A stretch of 64,000 nt of DNA from Leptothoe kymatousa TAU-MAC 1615 (GTDB lineage: Bacteria; Cyanobacteriota; Cyanobacteriia; Phormidesmidales; Phormidesmidaceae): the NCBI RefSeq assembly GCF_018739865.1, contig NZ_JADOER010000002.1:234604-298603 (forward strand), written 5' to 3'. The translations under genes and the position numbers were made by a program. Each line of letters opens with the position of its first letter. Within the stretch, counting starts at the first letter, position 1. Below the pieces are notes generated by a model, which worked only from the letters and a program-made list of their open reading frames with translations, did no database searches and was not told the origin of the DNA. Positions 1 through 8,310 of this stretch are shown here, piece after piece.

Positions 1-703
1 CCAGCACATCATCAAAAAAACGCGACACTTGCCCTGAGGCAGAATGCCATTGGGTGTGCAGCACCTCTCGCGTTTCCGTTACCTCCTCACCATCCGCATT
101 GCGGCTGGTGTAGGTTTCCGTTTTGTAATAATGCTCCCCCCGTTCCCCCCGATAGCGGCTGGCGGTGTGGGCATCGTAGGTCCAGAACGGCAGGTAAATC
201 CCTTCCAGGGCTTGCTTTTGGGCTATGGTTTTGAGCTGCCCCGGCAAAAAAATTGCCTTCAGGTCTTTCCAGTCCCAGCGAAAGGCCAGCCATGCCCGTA
301 GATTTTTTAACGCCACCTTACGGCCCACTTGAAACGGCACTAACCCAGATGGGGCCAGGGTGGGGTCAGCCGGTTGGCTATTTTGGGTCACAATGCTGGT
401 GGCACAAAACGGGCACTTGCCCGCCACATCCGGTGGTTCAAAGGTAATTACCGCCCGACAGCCGGGGCAGCTTACCTCCTGGGCGGTGGTGGCTAGCTGA
501 GCAATTTGGGTGCGGTTGGTGTGGATAAATGCGGCGAGGTCATGTTCCTGGAGCGTCGCCCTCAGCTTGGTGGCCGTTACTTCGGGCATCGCCTCTTCAC
601 GGCCACAGTAAGGACATTGCAGCTGGCCCAAATCTGGGTTAAAGGCCATGTCAGCCTTGCAGCCAGGACACTGGTATTGATTGACAGATGCCGTCTGCTC
701 CAT
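1..703 (-). CDS. zinc-ribbon protein, C-terminus outside the window
   Basis: The frame is open from an ATG at 703 to the left edge (about 234 codons). Three CxxC-type zinc-binding patterns are visible: CPGC and CPYC near residues 12-33, then CPGC and CPFC around residues 72-95. An aromatic-rich part follows with the motif YLPFWTYDAHT. This architecture matches cyanobacterial and actinobacterial proteins annotated as TFIIB-type zinc-ribbon or primosomal-N-prime-like zinc-finger proteins. It lies 62 bp downstream of, and on the same strand as, the SPFH/GYF gene, a pairing seen in many bacteria, so the two are probably one transcription unit. Function is unknown. The C-terminal part, which often carries membrane segments in this family, is not visible. 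Confidence 0.8.
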   Translation of the reverse strand, partial: MEQTASVNQYQCPGCKADMAFNPDLGQLQCPYCGREEAMPEVTATKLRATLQEHDLAAFIHTNRTQIAQLATTAQEVSCPGCRAVITFEPPDVAGKCPFCATSIVTQNSQPADPTLAPSGLVPFQVGRKVALKNLRAWLAFRWDWKDLKAIFLPGQLKTIAQKQALEGIYLPFWTYDAHTASRYRGERGEHYYKTETYTSRNADGEEVTETREVLHTQWHSASGQVSRFFDDVL

Positions 704-765
704 GGGGAGTGAAATAAAAAAACAAAATTTTTAAGGGGCCATGCTCCCTGGGCGCAGGGGGCTAA

Positions 766-1872
766 TTAAGCGGCGGGTGGTGGCGGTGGCGGCAGGGTGC
801 TCAGCAACGCCTGCAGTTCTGGCACCGTATTGGCGGGTTGCCAGCTAGCCATGCCCTGTTTCCAAACATTCGATTGGGTAGTGAGGCCATTGGCCAGCAG
901 CTGATCTTGGCCATAGGGGCCAAAGTTTTGCCCGTCGCGGGTGATATACCAGGCGGCGGCGGGCATGGGCGGTGGCGGTGCGGCGGGCGCGGCGGGTGCA
1001 GCGGGCGCGGCGGGCGCCTGGGGGTTCATGGCATTGGCGATTTGTTGGCCCATGGCAATGCCCACACCCAGGTCCAGTCCGGGGCTGGCGCCCCCAGGAT
1101 TTTTGGCCGACTGTTCGACGGCGTTGGCCGCTTGGTATTGGGTGTATTGCTGCATATTGCCCAAAATGCCAATGGAGGCCCGTTTATCGAGGGCGGCTTC
1201 CACTTCGGGCGGCAGAGAAATATTTTCGATTAATAGCTGTTTGAGCTCTAGACCAAACTGCTCCATTTGGGGCTGCATGGTGGTGCGGATTTGTTCCCCC
1301 ATGATTTGGTAGTTAGCCGCCAGATCAAATAGGGGTGTTTGATCTTGACCCACGCTGCTAGCAAAGGCCGATACGATCATGTTGCGCAGCTGATCGCTAA
1401 TCTCGTCGGTTTGGAAAAGGCCGTCGGTGCTAATCAGCTGTTCTAGTAGGGTGCGGGCATTGTTCACCCGCATGGTGTAGGTGCCGTAGGCCCGCAGCCG
1501 CACCGGACCCAGTTCGGGATCGCGAATGGTGATGGGGTTGGCCGTACCCCATTTGAGGTTGGTGAAAATTTTGGTGTTGAAGAAATAAACCTCGGCTTTA
1601 AACGGAGAATTAAAGCCATATTTCCAGCCCATCAATGTCGTCAGGACGGGCATGTTTTTGGTGTCTAGGCGGTGGCGGCCCGGTTCATAAATATCGGCGA
1701 CTTGGCCTTCGCCGACGAGGATGGCAACTTGGCCGGGGCGAACGGTGAGTTGAGCCCCCATTTTGATTTCATTTTGAAATCGCTCAAAGCGATAGGCAAT
1801 GGTATCTTGCGACGGGTCGAGCCATTCAATAATGTCGATAAATTCGGCTCGAACTTTCTCAAATAATCCCAC
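766..1872 (-). CDS. SPFH-domain protein with C-terminal GYF-like domain
   Basis: A 368-residue protein starting at GTG, with a GGAG about 9 bases upstream. Residues ~20-230 read as an SPFH/band-7 domain of the YdjI (virion-core-like) type, including MGAQLTVRPGQVAILV and a long helical part. A Pro/Ala low-complexity linker lies at ~283-302. A GYF_2 domain follows at ~305-355 (WYITRDGQNFGPYG and later NVWKQGMASW). The tail ends in a run of prolines. No N-terminal membrane helix is evident, so any membrane scaffold role would be peripheral. It heads a unit with the zinc-ribbon gene. SPFH proteins organise membrane microdomains and GYF domains bind proline-rich peptides; the client is unknown. 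Confidence 0.88.
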   Translation of the reverse strand: MGLFEKVRAEFIDIIEWLDPSQDTIAYRFERFQNEIKMGAQLTVRPGQVAILVGEGQVADIYEPGRHRLDTKNMPVLTTLMGWKYGFNSPFKAEVYFFNTKIFTNLKWGTANPITIRDPELGPVRLRAYGTYTMRVNNARTLLEQLISTDGLFQTDEISDQLRNMIVSAFASSVGQDQTPLFDLAANYQIMGEQIRTTMQPQMEQFGLELKQLLIENISLPPEVEAALDKRASIGILGNMQQYTQYQAANAVEQSAKNPGGASPGLDLGVGIAMGQQIANAMNPQAPAAPAAPAAPAAPPPPMPAAAWYITRDGQNFGPYGQDQLLANGLTTQSNVWKQGMASWQPANTVPELQALLSTLPPPPPPAA

Positions 1873-2019
1873 TGGTACTCTCTCCGGAGGTCTTGTCTAG
1901 GGTTAACCTAAGCATGCCCACGGTATGGGGCGTCATCTGGCTAACCGTTATGGAAGTCAATACAGCTTCATGGGGGGCGGTTCCGCAGGAAACATCGGTT
2001 TCAGTGCCATTGACTGGGG

Positions 2020-2580
2020 TTAGCCCGCCACTTTTTGTTCCACGCCAAAGCCTACCAGACCTAGTTTTTCTAGGGGTTGCCCTGCCGGTGGGCGCAAATA
2101 GTTTAGGATGCGGCGAATGCGGGTTTCGGGGTTAATCAGGGTGATGGAATCCACCGATACCACCCGGGTATAGTTGGTGGTCATCAGCAGTTCCTTGGTG
2201 TGGCCATCGAACCGGAAATGGGAAATGATGGGTCGGGCTTCCTCGTAGGCGCGATCGCGCAAATAATCTCCTTCTAAGGTGTAGCCAGTTTCACTGTTCA
2301 CCACAAAGAGTAGGTTCAGCGACTGGGAGACTTTTTCCCCTTTTTCAGACACCGTATTAAAGGCCAGGTGGAAGCCCGGTAGCGATGCCAGGTCGCTCAC
2401 AGCGTCATAACCATTGTCCGTAAGTACTTTGGCCTTTAGGTCTGGCGTTAGGGGCGAGACTTGAAAATCAGTATGGGAACGCTCGACTTCATTGTGGGTG
2501 AGATAGTGGTAAGTGCGTTCTGTTGACCAGCTACCAACACAGTGGTCAAAAAAGGTATGGAAAACTGAGCGAAGCTCCAT
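2020..2580 (-). CDS. CpcS/CpeS-family phycobiliprotein lyase
   Basis: A 186-residue protein of the CpcS/CpeS lyase family, which attaches phycocyanobilin or a related bilin to conserved cysteines of phycobiliproteins. The N-terminal pattern FFDHCVGSWSTERTYHYL matches the family's FF..s.G.W.s.R..H.L, and the rest fits a lipocalin-like beta-barrel of the usual ~180-200 residues. It is transcribed divergently from a CpcT-type lyase gene across a 223-bp spacer. This supports a shared role in phycobilisome assembly. Whether it is the CpcS, CpcU or a CpeS-like subtype cannot be decided by eye. Confidence 0.85.
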   Translation of the reverse strand: MELRSVFHTFFDHCVGSWSTERTYHYLTHNEVERSHTDFQVSPLTPDLKAKVLTDNGYDAVSDLASLPGFHLAFNTVSEKGEKVSQSLNLLFVVNSETGYTLEGDYLRDRAYEEARPIISHFRFDGHTKELLMTTNYTRVVSVDSITLINPETRIRRILNYLRPPAGQPLEKLGLVGFGVEQKVAG

Positions 2581-2654
2581 AGCGTTGCGTTCAAAAAGGT
2601 AACTAATTTTTTCATGATACGGGGCTGGGTTACGCTAATCGGTTATTCAAGTGC

Positions 2655-2696
2655 ATGAATTGGACTGTTTTCATGGGATACAACAGCCCAATTCAT
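2655..2696. promoter_or_regulatory. Inverted repeat in the divergent cpcS/cpcT spacer
   Basis: ATGAATTGG-A-CTGTT (2655-2669) pairs with AACAG-C-CCAATTCAT (2682-2696). The stem is 14 bp with one mismatch and the spacer is 12 bases. It lies in the middle of the divergent spacer between the two lyase genes. It could be an operator for a dimeric regulator or an RNA hairpin in a leader. No known site was recognised. Confidence 0.5.
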
Positions 2697-2803
2697 CGCC
2701 TTCTTTAGTCCCAGAGCGTTGCGCTTGTATAGACCTGCCATGGCGCAGTAACCTAATCCCCAGGGTCCTATTTAGGTCGTTTCGTTGGTAAGGTTGTCGT
2801 CGT

Positions 2804-3397
2804 ATGTCTCACCCCACAGATGTTTCCACATTGTTGAAATGGATGGCTGCCGACTTTAGCAACCAAGAGCAAGCCATCGAAAATCCGCCTTTTTTTGCCC
2901 ATATTCGAGTGTGTATGCGGCCGCTGCCAGCAAATTTTTTAGCGGGTGCATGTTTGTATTTAGAGCAGGCCTATGACTTTATGTTGGGTCAACCCTACCG
3001 GGTGAGGGTGCTGCATTTCCTGCCCAAGGAAGACCATATCCTGTTGGAAAATTACAAGTTTGCCGATCAGGAGGCGGTGGTGGGGGCTGGTCGTGATTCA
3101 GCAAAATTAGCCACCCTCTCGTCGGCCCAGCTAGAAAAAATGCCGGGGTGCGACATGACCGTCCGTTGGTCCGGCCATAGCTTTATTGGCAAGGTCGTCC
3201 CCGGTAAGCACTGCCTGGTGGAACGCAAGGGCAAAATGAGCTACCTGGACAATGAATTTGAAATCACTGACGACAAATTAATTAGCTACGACCGAGGCCG
3301 TGACCTGGAAACCGACGAACTGCTGTGGGGCTCCATTGCAGGACCGTTTGAGTTTGTAAAACGCCAGCGGTTTGATAACGAAGTGGTTGTTTCCTAA
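2804..3397 (+). CDS. cpcT: CpcT/CpeT-type chromophore lyase
   Basis: A 197-residue protein with the family hallmarks: a WMAADFSNQEQA start, a region like VCMRPLPANFL..ACLYLEQAYDFMLGQPYRVRVLHF, and CDMTVRW followed by F.G.V.PGK.C.VERKGKMSYLDNEFE. CpcT lyases attach phycocyanobilin to Cys-153 of beta-phycocyanin. Length is typical. The gene is divergent from the CpcS-type gene. The ATG follows a weak AAGG ribosome-binding site. Family is clear; that it is CpcT rather than CpeT rests on the absence of phycoerythrin genes in view, which is weak evidence. Confidence 0.88.
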   Translation: MSHPTDVSTLLKWMAADFSNQEQAIENPPFFAHIRVCMRPLPANFLAGACLYLEQAYDFMLGQPYRVRVLHFLPKEDHILLENYKFADQEAVVGAGRDSAKLATLSSAQLEKMPGCDMTVRWSGHSFIGKVVPGKHCLVERKGKMSYLDNEFEITDDKLISYDRGRDLETDELLWGSIAGPFEFVKRQRFDNEVVVS

Positions 3398-3491
3398 CCG
3401 ACAACAGTCGCTTTTTTCGCCAAGATAAATTCCAGAAAAGCAAAGGTGGTCGCGGTATCAAATCAGCAGGGCAAGCTGCTGGGCGATAACA

Positions 3492-3977
3492 CTAATGCAT
3501 GGCATCGACAAAGTCGGCCTGCTGGTCCCGAGGAATGGGCCAGTCTTCGTTTTCGCCACCGATATATACCTGTTTGATTGCAATATAGTCCTTGCTGAAC
3601 TGTTGCAGGGTATTGATCAGGACGTCTAGGGCAACGGCATCTGTGGTGCCTAAATCAAACCAGCACCGGGCCCAGGTCCCTTGGAACTGGACTTCAGACA
3701 TATTGTGCATCACCGACATGAGACTATCCGACGCTGCATCGTTGTCGTAGTCCATGTAGCTGATGGCATGGCCGCCATCTTGAACCTGGAGGTTTTCCGC
3801 ATTGAAGCCGCCGAGTTTACCGAGGAAAAACCACGAGTCAAAAATTTCTTCAACGTATTGTTGTTCCATGGTGGATGGCACGTTGTCCAGCTCTAGCCAG
3901 ATCCAGATATTGAAGAAGTCGCACTCGCGAAAGCGAATTTCCATAGTTGAGGTCTGAGGTTTTCGGTTATTTAGCAT
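3492..3977 (-). CDS. DUF3531-family conserved protein
   Basis: A 161-residue soluble protein recognised as DUF3531, a family found in cyanobacteria and plastids with no known function. Recognisable parts are MEIRFRECDFFNIWIWLE, a FFLGKLGGFN segment and FQGTWARCWFDLGTTD. Two starts compete. The upstream ATG at 3977 has an AGGGA seven bases before it. The ATG at 3944 begins at the conserved MEIRF but has no ribosome-binding site. I report the longer form. The neighbours (lyases on one side, ABC ATPase on the other) do not point to a pathway. Confidence 0.75.
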   Translation of the reverse strand: MLNNRKPQTSTMEIRFRECDFFNIWIWLELDNVPSTMEQQYVEEIFDSWFFLGKLGGFNAENLQVQDGGHAISYMDYDNDAASDSLMSVMHNMSEVQFQGTWARCWFDLGTTDAVALDVLINTLQQFSKDYIAIKQVYIGGENEDWPIPRDQQADFVDAMH

Positions 3978-4063
3978 AGCAAGTCCCTAGGCTGTCCGTT
4001 CGTTATCAATCTGTTTCCTAAAACATTGGCTATAGTGTGGGATGGTCACTATGCTCTTCGTTG

Positions 4064-4708
4064 ATGCTCACCCTTGATAATGTTTCGTATCATCCGGCTG
4101 CTGCGATCGCGCCGATTCTCAAGCAAATTTCTTTCAAACTAGAGCCCAAAAAAATGGGCCTCATTGTTGGCCCTAGCGGTTCAGGCAAAAGCACGCTCTT
4201 GGAAATTTTGTCCGGGTTAGTGGCTCCGTCGAAAGGTCGTCTCTATTGGCGCGAGCAGGAACTACAGCCAGAGATGTTGCAGCAGCTGGCGGGGCTAGTA
4301 TTTCAGTTTCCAGAGCGTCATTTTTGTGGCCACACAGTTTTAGAAGAACTCCGTGTCGGCCACCCAGAGCTAGGGTCGGAGCAGGTGACTAAAACCCTTG
4401 AGTCAGTGGGCTTAGGGGCTATTTCCCTGCAAACGCCTCCCCACGCCCTCAGCGGTGGTCAGCAGCGGCGCTTAGCCCTGGCGGTGCAGTTGATTCGTCA
4501 GCCCTATCTGTTGTTGCTAGATGAGCCCACAGCGGGATTGGACTGGTCGATGAAACAGCAGCTCATTAGTTTGCTAGCGGAATTAAAAAAGAATTGGAGT
4601 TTGCTGATCGTGTCCCACGATGCCCGTGATTTGGCCCATCTGGCAGACTACTGTTGGACCCTACAAAATGGAGAACTGCTAACGCAATCATTAGATCCCG
4701 TTGCCTAG
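4064..4708 (+). CDS. ABC transporter ATP-binding protein, ECF/CbiO-like
   Basis: A single ATP-binding cassette of ~214 residues from the ATG at 4064. Walker A GPSGSGKST is at ~36-44, the Q-loop at FQFPERHF (~87), the signature LSGGQQRR at ~130, Walker B LLLLDEPTAGLD at ~155 and the H-loop in VSHDARD at ~190. The FQFPE Q-loop context is typical of energy-coupling-factor (EcfA/CbiO) ATPases. No permease is adjacent, so the substrate is unknown. An in-frame GTG at 4037 would add nine residues that do not look conserved. The last 41 bp of the gene are tandemly duplicated immediately downstream. Confidence 0.85.
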   Translation: MLTLDNVSYHPAAAIAPILKQISFKLEPKKMGLIVGPSGSGKSTLLEILSGLVAPSKGRLYWREQELQPEMLQQLAGLVFQFPERHFCGHTVLEELRVGHPELGSEQVTKTLESVGLGAISLQTPPHALSGGQQRRLALAVQLIRQPYLLLLDEPTAGLDWSMKQQLISLLAELKKNWSLLIVSHDARDLAHLADYCWTLQNGELLTQSLDPVA

Positions 4709-4749
4709 ATGGAGAACTGCTAACGCAATCGTTAGATCCCGTTGCCTAG
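4668..4749 (+). repeat. 41-bp tandem duplication at the ABC gene 3-prime end
   Basis: The 41 bp at 4668-4708, including the stop codon, are repeated at 4709-4749 with one difference (A to G inside the motif AATCATTAG). The second copy follows directly on the first, so it lies behind the stop codon and is untranslated. It looks like a recent replication-slippage duplication. Confidence 0.95.
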
Positions 4750-4827
4750 GTTGAGTCCCTTACCCTGTATTGTTTTGGGATGGCATGATTAAAGCCAACG
4801 CGGGGACGCATCCCAGGGAGTAAGACC

Positions 4828-5583
4828 ATGGCCGAAACCATAGCTCAGCAATTGCCAGTAAATGGTGAAATTTGGCATCAAACTTTGCAGTGGCAGCCCT
4901 CTGAGTCGCAGCAAGCTTTGTTTGCCCGCGTCTATCAAGGGATTGTTGAAGCCAATCGCCAAGTCAATTTAACCCGCATCACTGAACCCGCTGAATTTTG
5001 GGAAAAACATCTGTGGGACTCCCTCAGTGGGTTGGCCCCTTGGTTTGAACCGGAAAAGCCGGAGTGGCTCCCCACGGTTAAACGGATGATTGATATTGGT
5101 ACCGGCGGTGGATTTCCAGGGGTGCCAGTTGCGATCGCACGTCCCACCTGGGACATCACCCTGCTAGATTCCACCCGCAAAAAAATCGCATTTTTAGAAA
5201 CCCTCTGCCAGCAGCTTGATCTGAGCAACACCTCATTTGTGGCCGATCGCGCAGAATCTGTGGGGCGCGATCCGGCCCACCGAGCCCAGTACGATCTAGC
5301 CATGGTGAGGGCGGTGGGGCCGGCCTCTACCTGTGCCGAATATGCCTTGCCCCTATTGAAGAAAAGCGGTTTTGCCGTTTTATTTCGCGGCCAGTGGACC
5401 GATGAAGAAGAAGAGCTATTTATGGGGGCACTGGATACCCTGGGTGGGGAGCTAGTGGCCATTTGCCCTTGGGAAACGCCACTGAGTCAGGGGAAACGCC
5501 ACTGTTTGTATGTGAAAAAAATAGAGAAAACCGATAAGGAATTTCCCAGACAAATAGGCATGCCTGCTAAGCATCCCCTATAA
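4828..5583 (+). CDS. rsmG: 16S rRNA (guanine-527-N7)-methyltransferase
   Basis: RsmG (GidB) transfers a methyl group from SAM to N7 of G527 in 16S rRNA. The SAM-binding motif MIDIGTGGGFPGVPVAI is at ~88-104 and is followed by LLDSTRKKIAFLETL. The N-terminal LTRITEPAEFWEKHLWDSL and the later AMVRAVGPASTCAEYALPLLK are diagnostic. The 251-residue length is within the cyanobacterial range. A GGGAG lies ten bases before the ATG. The short Lys/Glu-rich tail is probably variable. The gene ends just before the AT-rich insert of the ATPase/nuclease pair. Confidence 0.95.
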   Translation: MAETIAQQLPVNGEIWHQTLQWQPSESQQALFARVYQGIVEANRQVNLTRITEPAEFWEKHLWDSLSGLAPWFEPEKPEWLPTVKRMIDIGTGGGFPGVPVAIARPTWDITLLDSTRKKIAFLETLCQQLDLSNTSFVADRAESVGRDPAHRAQYDLAMVRAVGPASTCAEYALPLLKKSGFAVLFRGQWTDEEEELFMGALDTLGGELVAICPWETPLSQGKRHCLYVKKIEKTDKEFPRQIGMPAKHPL

Positions 5584-5647
5584 ATTTGCCCCGTTGGTAA
5601 ACACATTCACAAACAGGTTGAAGAATTATTTTGCTCTAGCAAAATGC

Positions 5648-6103
5648 TTAGCCAGAAATCGAATACCTATATCCTTCTTTCTTTTTGGCGATTTCAATAT
5701 GTAGAGTCGCGTTAATTTTTCTATATTTCTTTCTAAACTTATTTTGTGCGTTTGTGAGGCCAGGATCACGTTTTGGTGTGCGGTTTCTAGTTGCGATGAC
5801 AAAACACTGTTTATGAATGTCTTTTCTTTTATTCGCAAGTTGCTCTAGTGAGTTAGCAAGTTGACCGATAGCTTTAACAATTTCACTACCCTTTAATTCG
5901 ACAAAAACTTGTAAATCTTGATTATCTATCAGAATCAAATAATCACAGCGCTCACCGTTTTTTATCAAACAGCCATCTACTTGATAGACGATAACTTCTG
6001 TCCTTTTAGGATTTTCGATTGAAAATTTACTTTTCTTTTCTGCAAGAGCAATTTTAGGATCCTTACTCTTCTTGAAAATACAATCCTCAGCCAGCCTTTG
6101 CAT
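5648..6103 (-). CDS. Small PD-(D/E)xK-like companion of an OLD-type ATPase
   Basis: A 151-residue protein with no family I can name. Residues 54-71 read CDYLILID followed by VFVELKG. That gives D54 and E69-L-K71 on adjacent hydrophobic strands, with Q81 in the next helix, which resembles the PD-(D/E)xK nuclease core. The C-terminal half is very rich in Lys/Arg (KFRKKYRKIN, AKKKEG), consistent with nucleic-acid binding. It overlaps the ATPase gene by 17 bp in another frame, so translation is probably coupled. The DNA is visibly more AT-rich than rsmG and tatC on either side. Nuclease function is inferred from the motif only. Confidence 0.7.
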   Translation of the reverse strand: MQRLAEDCIFKKSKDPKIALAEKKSKFSIENPKRTEVIVYQVDGCLIKNGERCDYLILIDNQDLQVFVELKGSEIVKAIGQLANSLEQLANKRKDIHKQCFVIATRNRTPKRDPGLTNAQNKFRKKYRKINATLHIEIAKKKEGYRYSISG

Positions 6104-7400
6104 AAAATTCTTCGCTTAGTAAGTCCAGAACACTATCAAATTCTGAGCCAATTTCGTCAGATACTTCATCAATTTGAGATGCACTAATCAACCCAGTCTC
6201 TGGATCTAAAATTGAAAGGCACTGAGCATTATCTAAAGAGTAGACAGCAATTTCATCGTGATTTAAGGCTTTGAAAGCTGGCACTATTTTATTAGCTTTC
6301 TCAATAATGTCTGGCCTGTTGATAGCTTTTGAGTATAGCTCTCCTGCCTGTAAAAGATTATTGATAGCAGTGAGAATATATGGACTATGCGTTGTGATAA
6401 AAAAATCTGATTGGCTTTCTCTATATTTAAATGCTGTGGCAATGAGTTCTACAATTTTTTTCTGAGTACTTGGAAATACATGAGCCTCAGGTTCTTCTAT
6501 ATAAATAGAGTTTTTTTGATTAAAGCTAGTTTTGGAACCTACTAAAGCCGCCAATGTAAGTACAAGAGGCAAGGTTTCTTGTTGTCCAGAAGAAGCTTCT
6601 GAAATTCGGACCTTTCTCTTATCTTTATGAACTAAAAAATCTAAATTATCTTCCTGGATATATTTGCTAGATAAAATTTCATCAATCAGCTCTTTGATAC
6701 TTGCATGGGCAAGATCATTACTCTCTGAAAAGACTTCATAAAAAGTACCTCTAAAACGCTTTATTCGTTCATAAAAAGCTCCGAATCTTTGAATTAAAGG
6801 ATCGAATGATTGATTGTCTATTAATAATGAAAAATAATTCTCTTGAAGGATTGAAAAAATACTTCGTGAAGCCGGTATGAAAATTTGGTTTATTGGTATT
6901 CTTCCTTCGGAGTGACTTCCCAAAGTATTGATTAAGGTTTGAGGCGCTAAACGCTCAGACTCCCATGATTCCAGTGGGCTATTTTGTATGCTGTCAATAG
7001 CTTTCGCAACAATCTGGTAGCTTCGATTCTGTATTGCAATAGTTTCTCTGTGAAAATCACCATAGTTCAGGTTAATAGCCTGTTTATCCTGACTAGAGCG
7101 TGTAACTTTTAGGAAGTCCTTGGTAGTTCTATAGGTAATCTCGAAAGCCTCATTTCCCCATGAACTAGCAGGAAAATATTCTCTGAATGTTTGGCAATAG
7201 TTTGGAACTAATTGCTCAATGGCTTTTCTGCTAACAATGAAGTCAACAATATGTCGATTGAAGTGACGAAAATAGAAAAGTAATTTTGCGCAAATACTTT
7301 TACCACTAGCTTGAGGGCCAATAAGCACAGTAATTGGCTTGATTTCTATTTCTAGAAATTTAATGCCGCCAAAATTTTTAATCGTTAGGGTTTCAGTCAC
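6087..7400 (-). CDS. OLD-like AAA/ABC-type ATPase, candidate defence component
   Basis: A 437-residue SMC/ABC-like ATPase starting at GTG. Walker A is GPQASGKS at 28-35, a signature-like SSGQQE lies at ~270, Walker B is IYIEEPEAHVFP at ~298-309, and a switch histidine sits in FFITTHSPYIL at ~337. These match OLD-family and related phage-defence ATPases. No TOPRIM domain follows; the C-terminal ~80 residues are an acidic tail. The 3-prime end overlaps the small PD-(D/E)xK-like gene. The pair sits 46 bp downstream of tatC in AT-rich DNA, which suggests transfer. Defence is inferred from family and layout. Confidence 0.8.
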   Translation of the reverse strand: MTETLTIKNFGGIKFLEIEIKPITVLIGPQASGKSICAKLLFYFRHFNRHIVDFIVSRKAIEQLVPNYCQTFREYFPASSWGNEAFEITYRTTKDFLKVTRSSQDKQAINLNYGDFHRETIAIQNRSYQIVAKAIDSIQNSPLESWESERLAPQTLINTLGSHSEGRIPINQIFIPASRSIFSILQENYFSLLIDNQSFDPLIQRFGAFYERIKRFRGTFYEVFSESNDLAHASIKELIDEILSSKYIQEDNLDFLVHKDKRKVRISEASSGQQETLPLVLTLAALVGSKTSFNQKNSIYIEEPEAHVFPSTQKKIVELIATAFKYRESQSDFFITTHSPYILTAINNLLQAGELYSKAINRPDIIEKANKIVPAFKALNHDEIAVYSLDNAQCLSILDPETGLISASQIDEVSDEIGSEFDSVLDLLSEEFYAKAG

Positions 7401-7446
7401 TTGATTTCTACACCTCTAACGTTGCTAGCCATGATACGGGAACCGA

Positions 7447-8211
7447 CTATTTACCAATGGCCTTGACCATAAAGATGCCGCCAAAGTACAGGAATAGGAC
7501 GGCTCCAGCTAGTAGGCTCTGGGTAATCGGATCCGTAGACGGGGTGAGCACTGCCCCCAGCACCACCGCCCCTAGCATCACATAGCGCCAGCCCTTGAGC
7601 ATCACTTCAGATCCAACGATATTTAGCAGACCCAGCAATAGCTGGATCACTGGAATCTGAAACGCTAGTCCTGTGCTAAACAGCAGCAGCAGCACAAACT
7701 CAAAGTAGCGGTCAATGGACCAAAGCTGCTCAACGACGCCTTCGCCATAGTTGATAAAGAAATTGAGGGCCGCTGGAATCAGGGCGATGTAGGCAAAGCC
7801 AATGCCTGCCACAAATAGCACGCTGGAGCCCAATACAATTGGCCCCAATAAGCGCCGTTCCCGGCGGGTTAACCCTGGTAAAACAAATAGGGCAATTTGG
7901 TACAGGATAAATGGGCTAGCGACTAAAATGCCGCTGTAGCCAGCTACCTTAATCGATACAAAGAAATATTCCCCGGGGGAAAGCTGTAGGAATTTTGCCC
8001 CTTGGGCCGGAATTTCCAATAGCTCAACGATGCGGTTGACGAAGCAGAAACACCCAATAACCCCCACTAATACACCAATTAGTGAGTAGAAAATACGCAA
8101 ACGTAGCTCTTCGAGATGGTCGAAGAGGGACATTTCTAGCTCATCGGGCAGCTCATTCAGGTAGTCGTCTTGCTGCTCGGTAGACTCTACCGTCTCTAGG
8201 TTGGACGTCAT
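7447..8211 (-). CDS. tatC: Sec-independent protein translocase TatC
   Basis: TatC is the substrate-binding core of the twin-arginine translocase in the thylakoid and plasma membranes. After a variable acidic N-terminus, [18 protein letters not shown] is the classic TatC opening. About six membrane helices follow, with the family motifs [23 protein letters not shown] split by short loops, PGLTRRERR, and [13 protein letters not shown] near the end. At 254 residues it is full length. It is followed downstream by the ATPase/nuclease insert and preceded by the RodZ-like gene on the same strand. Confidence 0.96.
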   Translation of the reverse strand: MTSNLETVESTEQQDDYLNELPDELEMSLFDHLEELRLRIFYSLIGVLVGVIGCFCFVNRIVELLEIPAQGAKFLQLSPGEYFFVSIKVAGYSGILVASPFILYQIALFVLPGLTRRERRLLGPIVLGSSVLFVAGIGFAYIALIPAALNFFINYGEGVVEQLWSIDRYFEFVLLLLFSTGLAFQIPVIQLLLGLLNIVGSEVMLKGWRYVMLGAVVLGAVLTPSTDPITQSLLAGAVLFLYFGGIFMVKAIGK

Positions 8212-8310
8212 GGGCTATGGTGCCAAATGTTTTGTATCAATATGTTGTTTATTGTATCGCTGAGGTTGTCATGCAGCTGCCCAAATCTATCCATTGGGTG
8301 GGGCCGCTCA

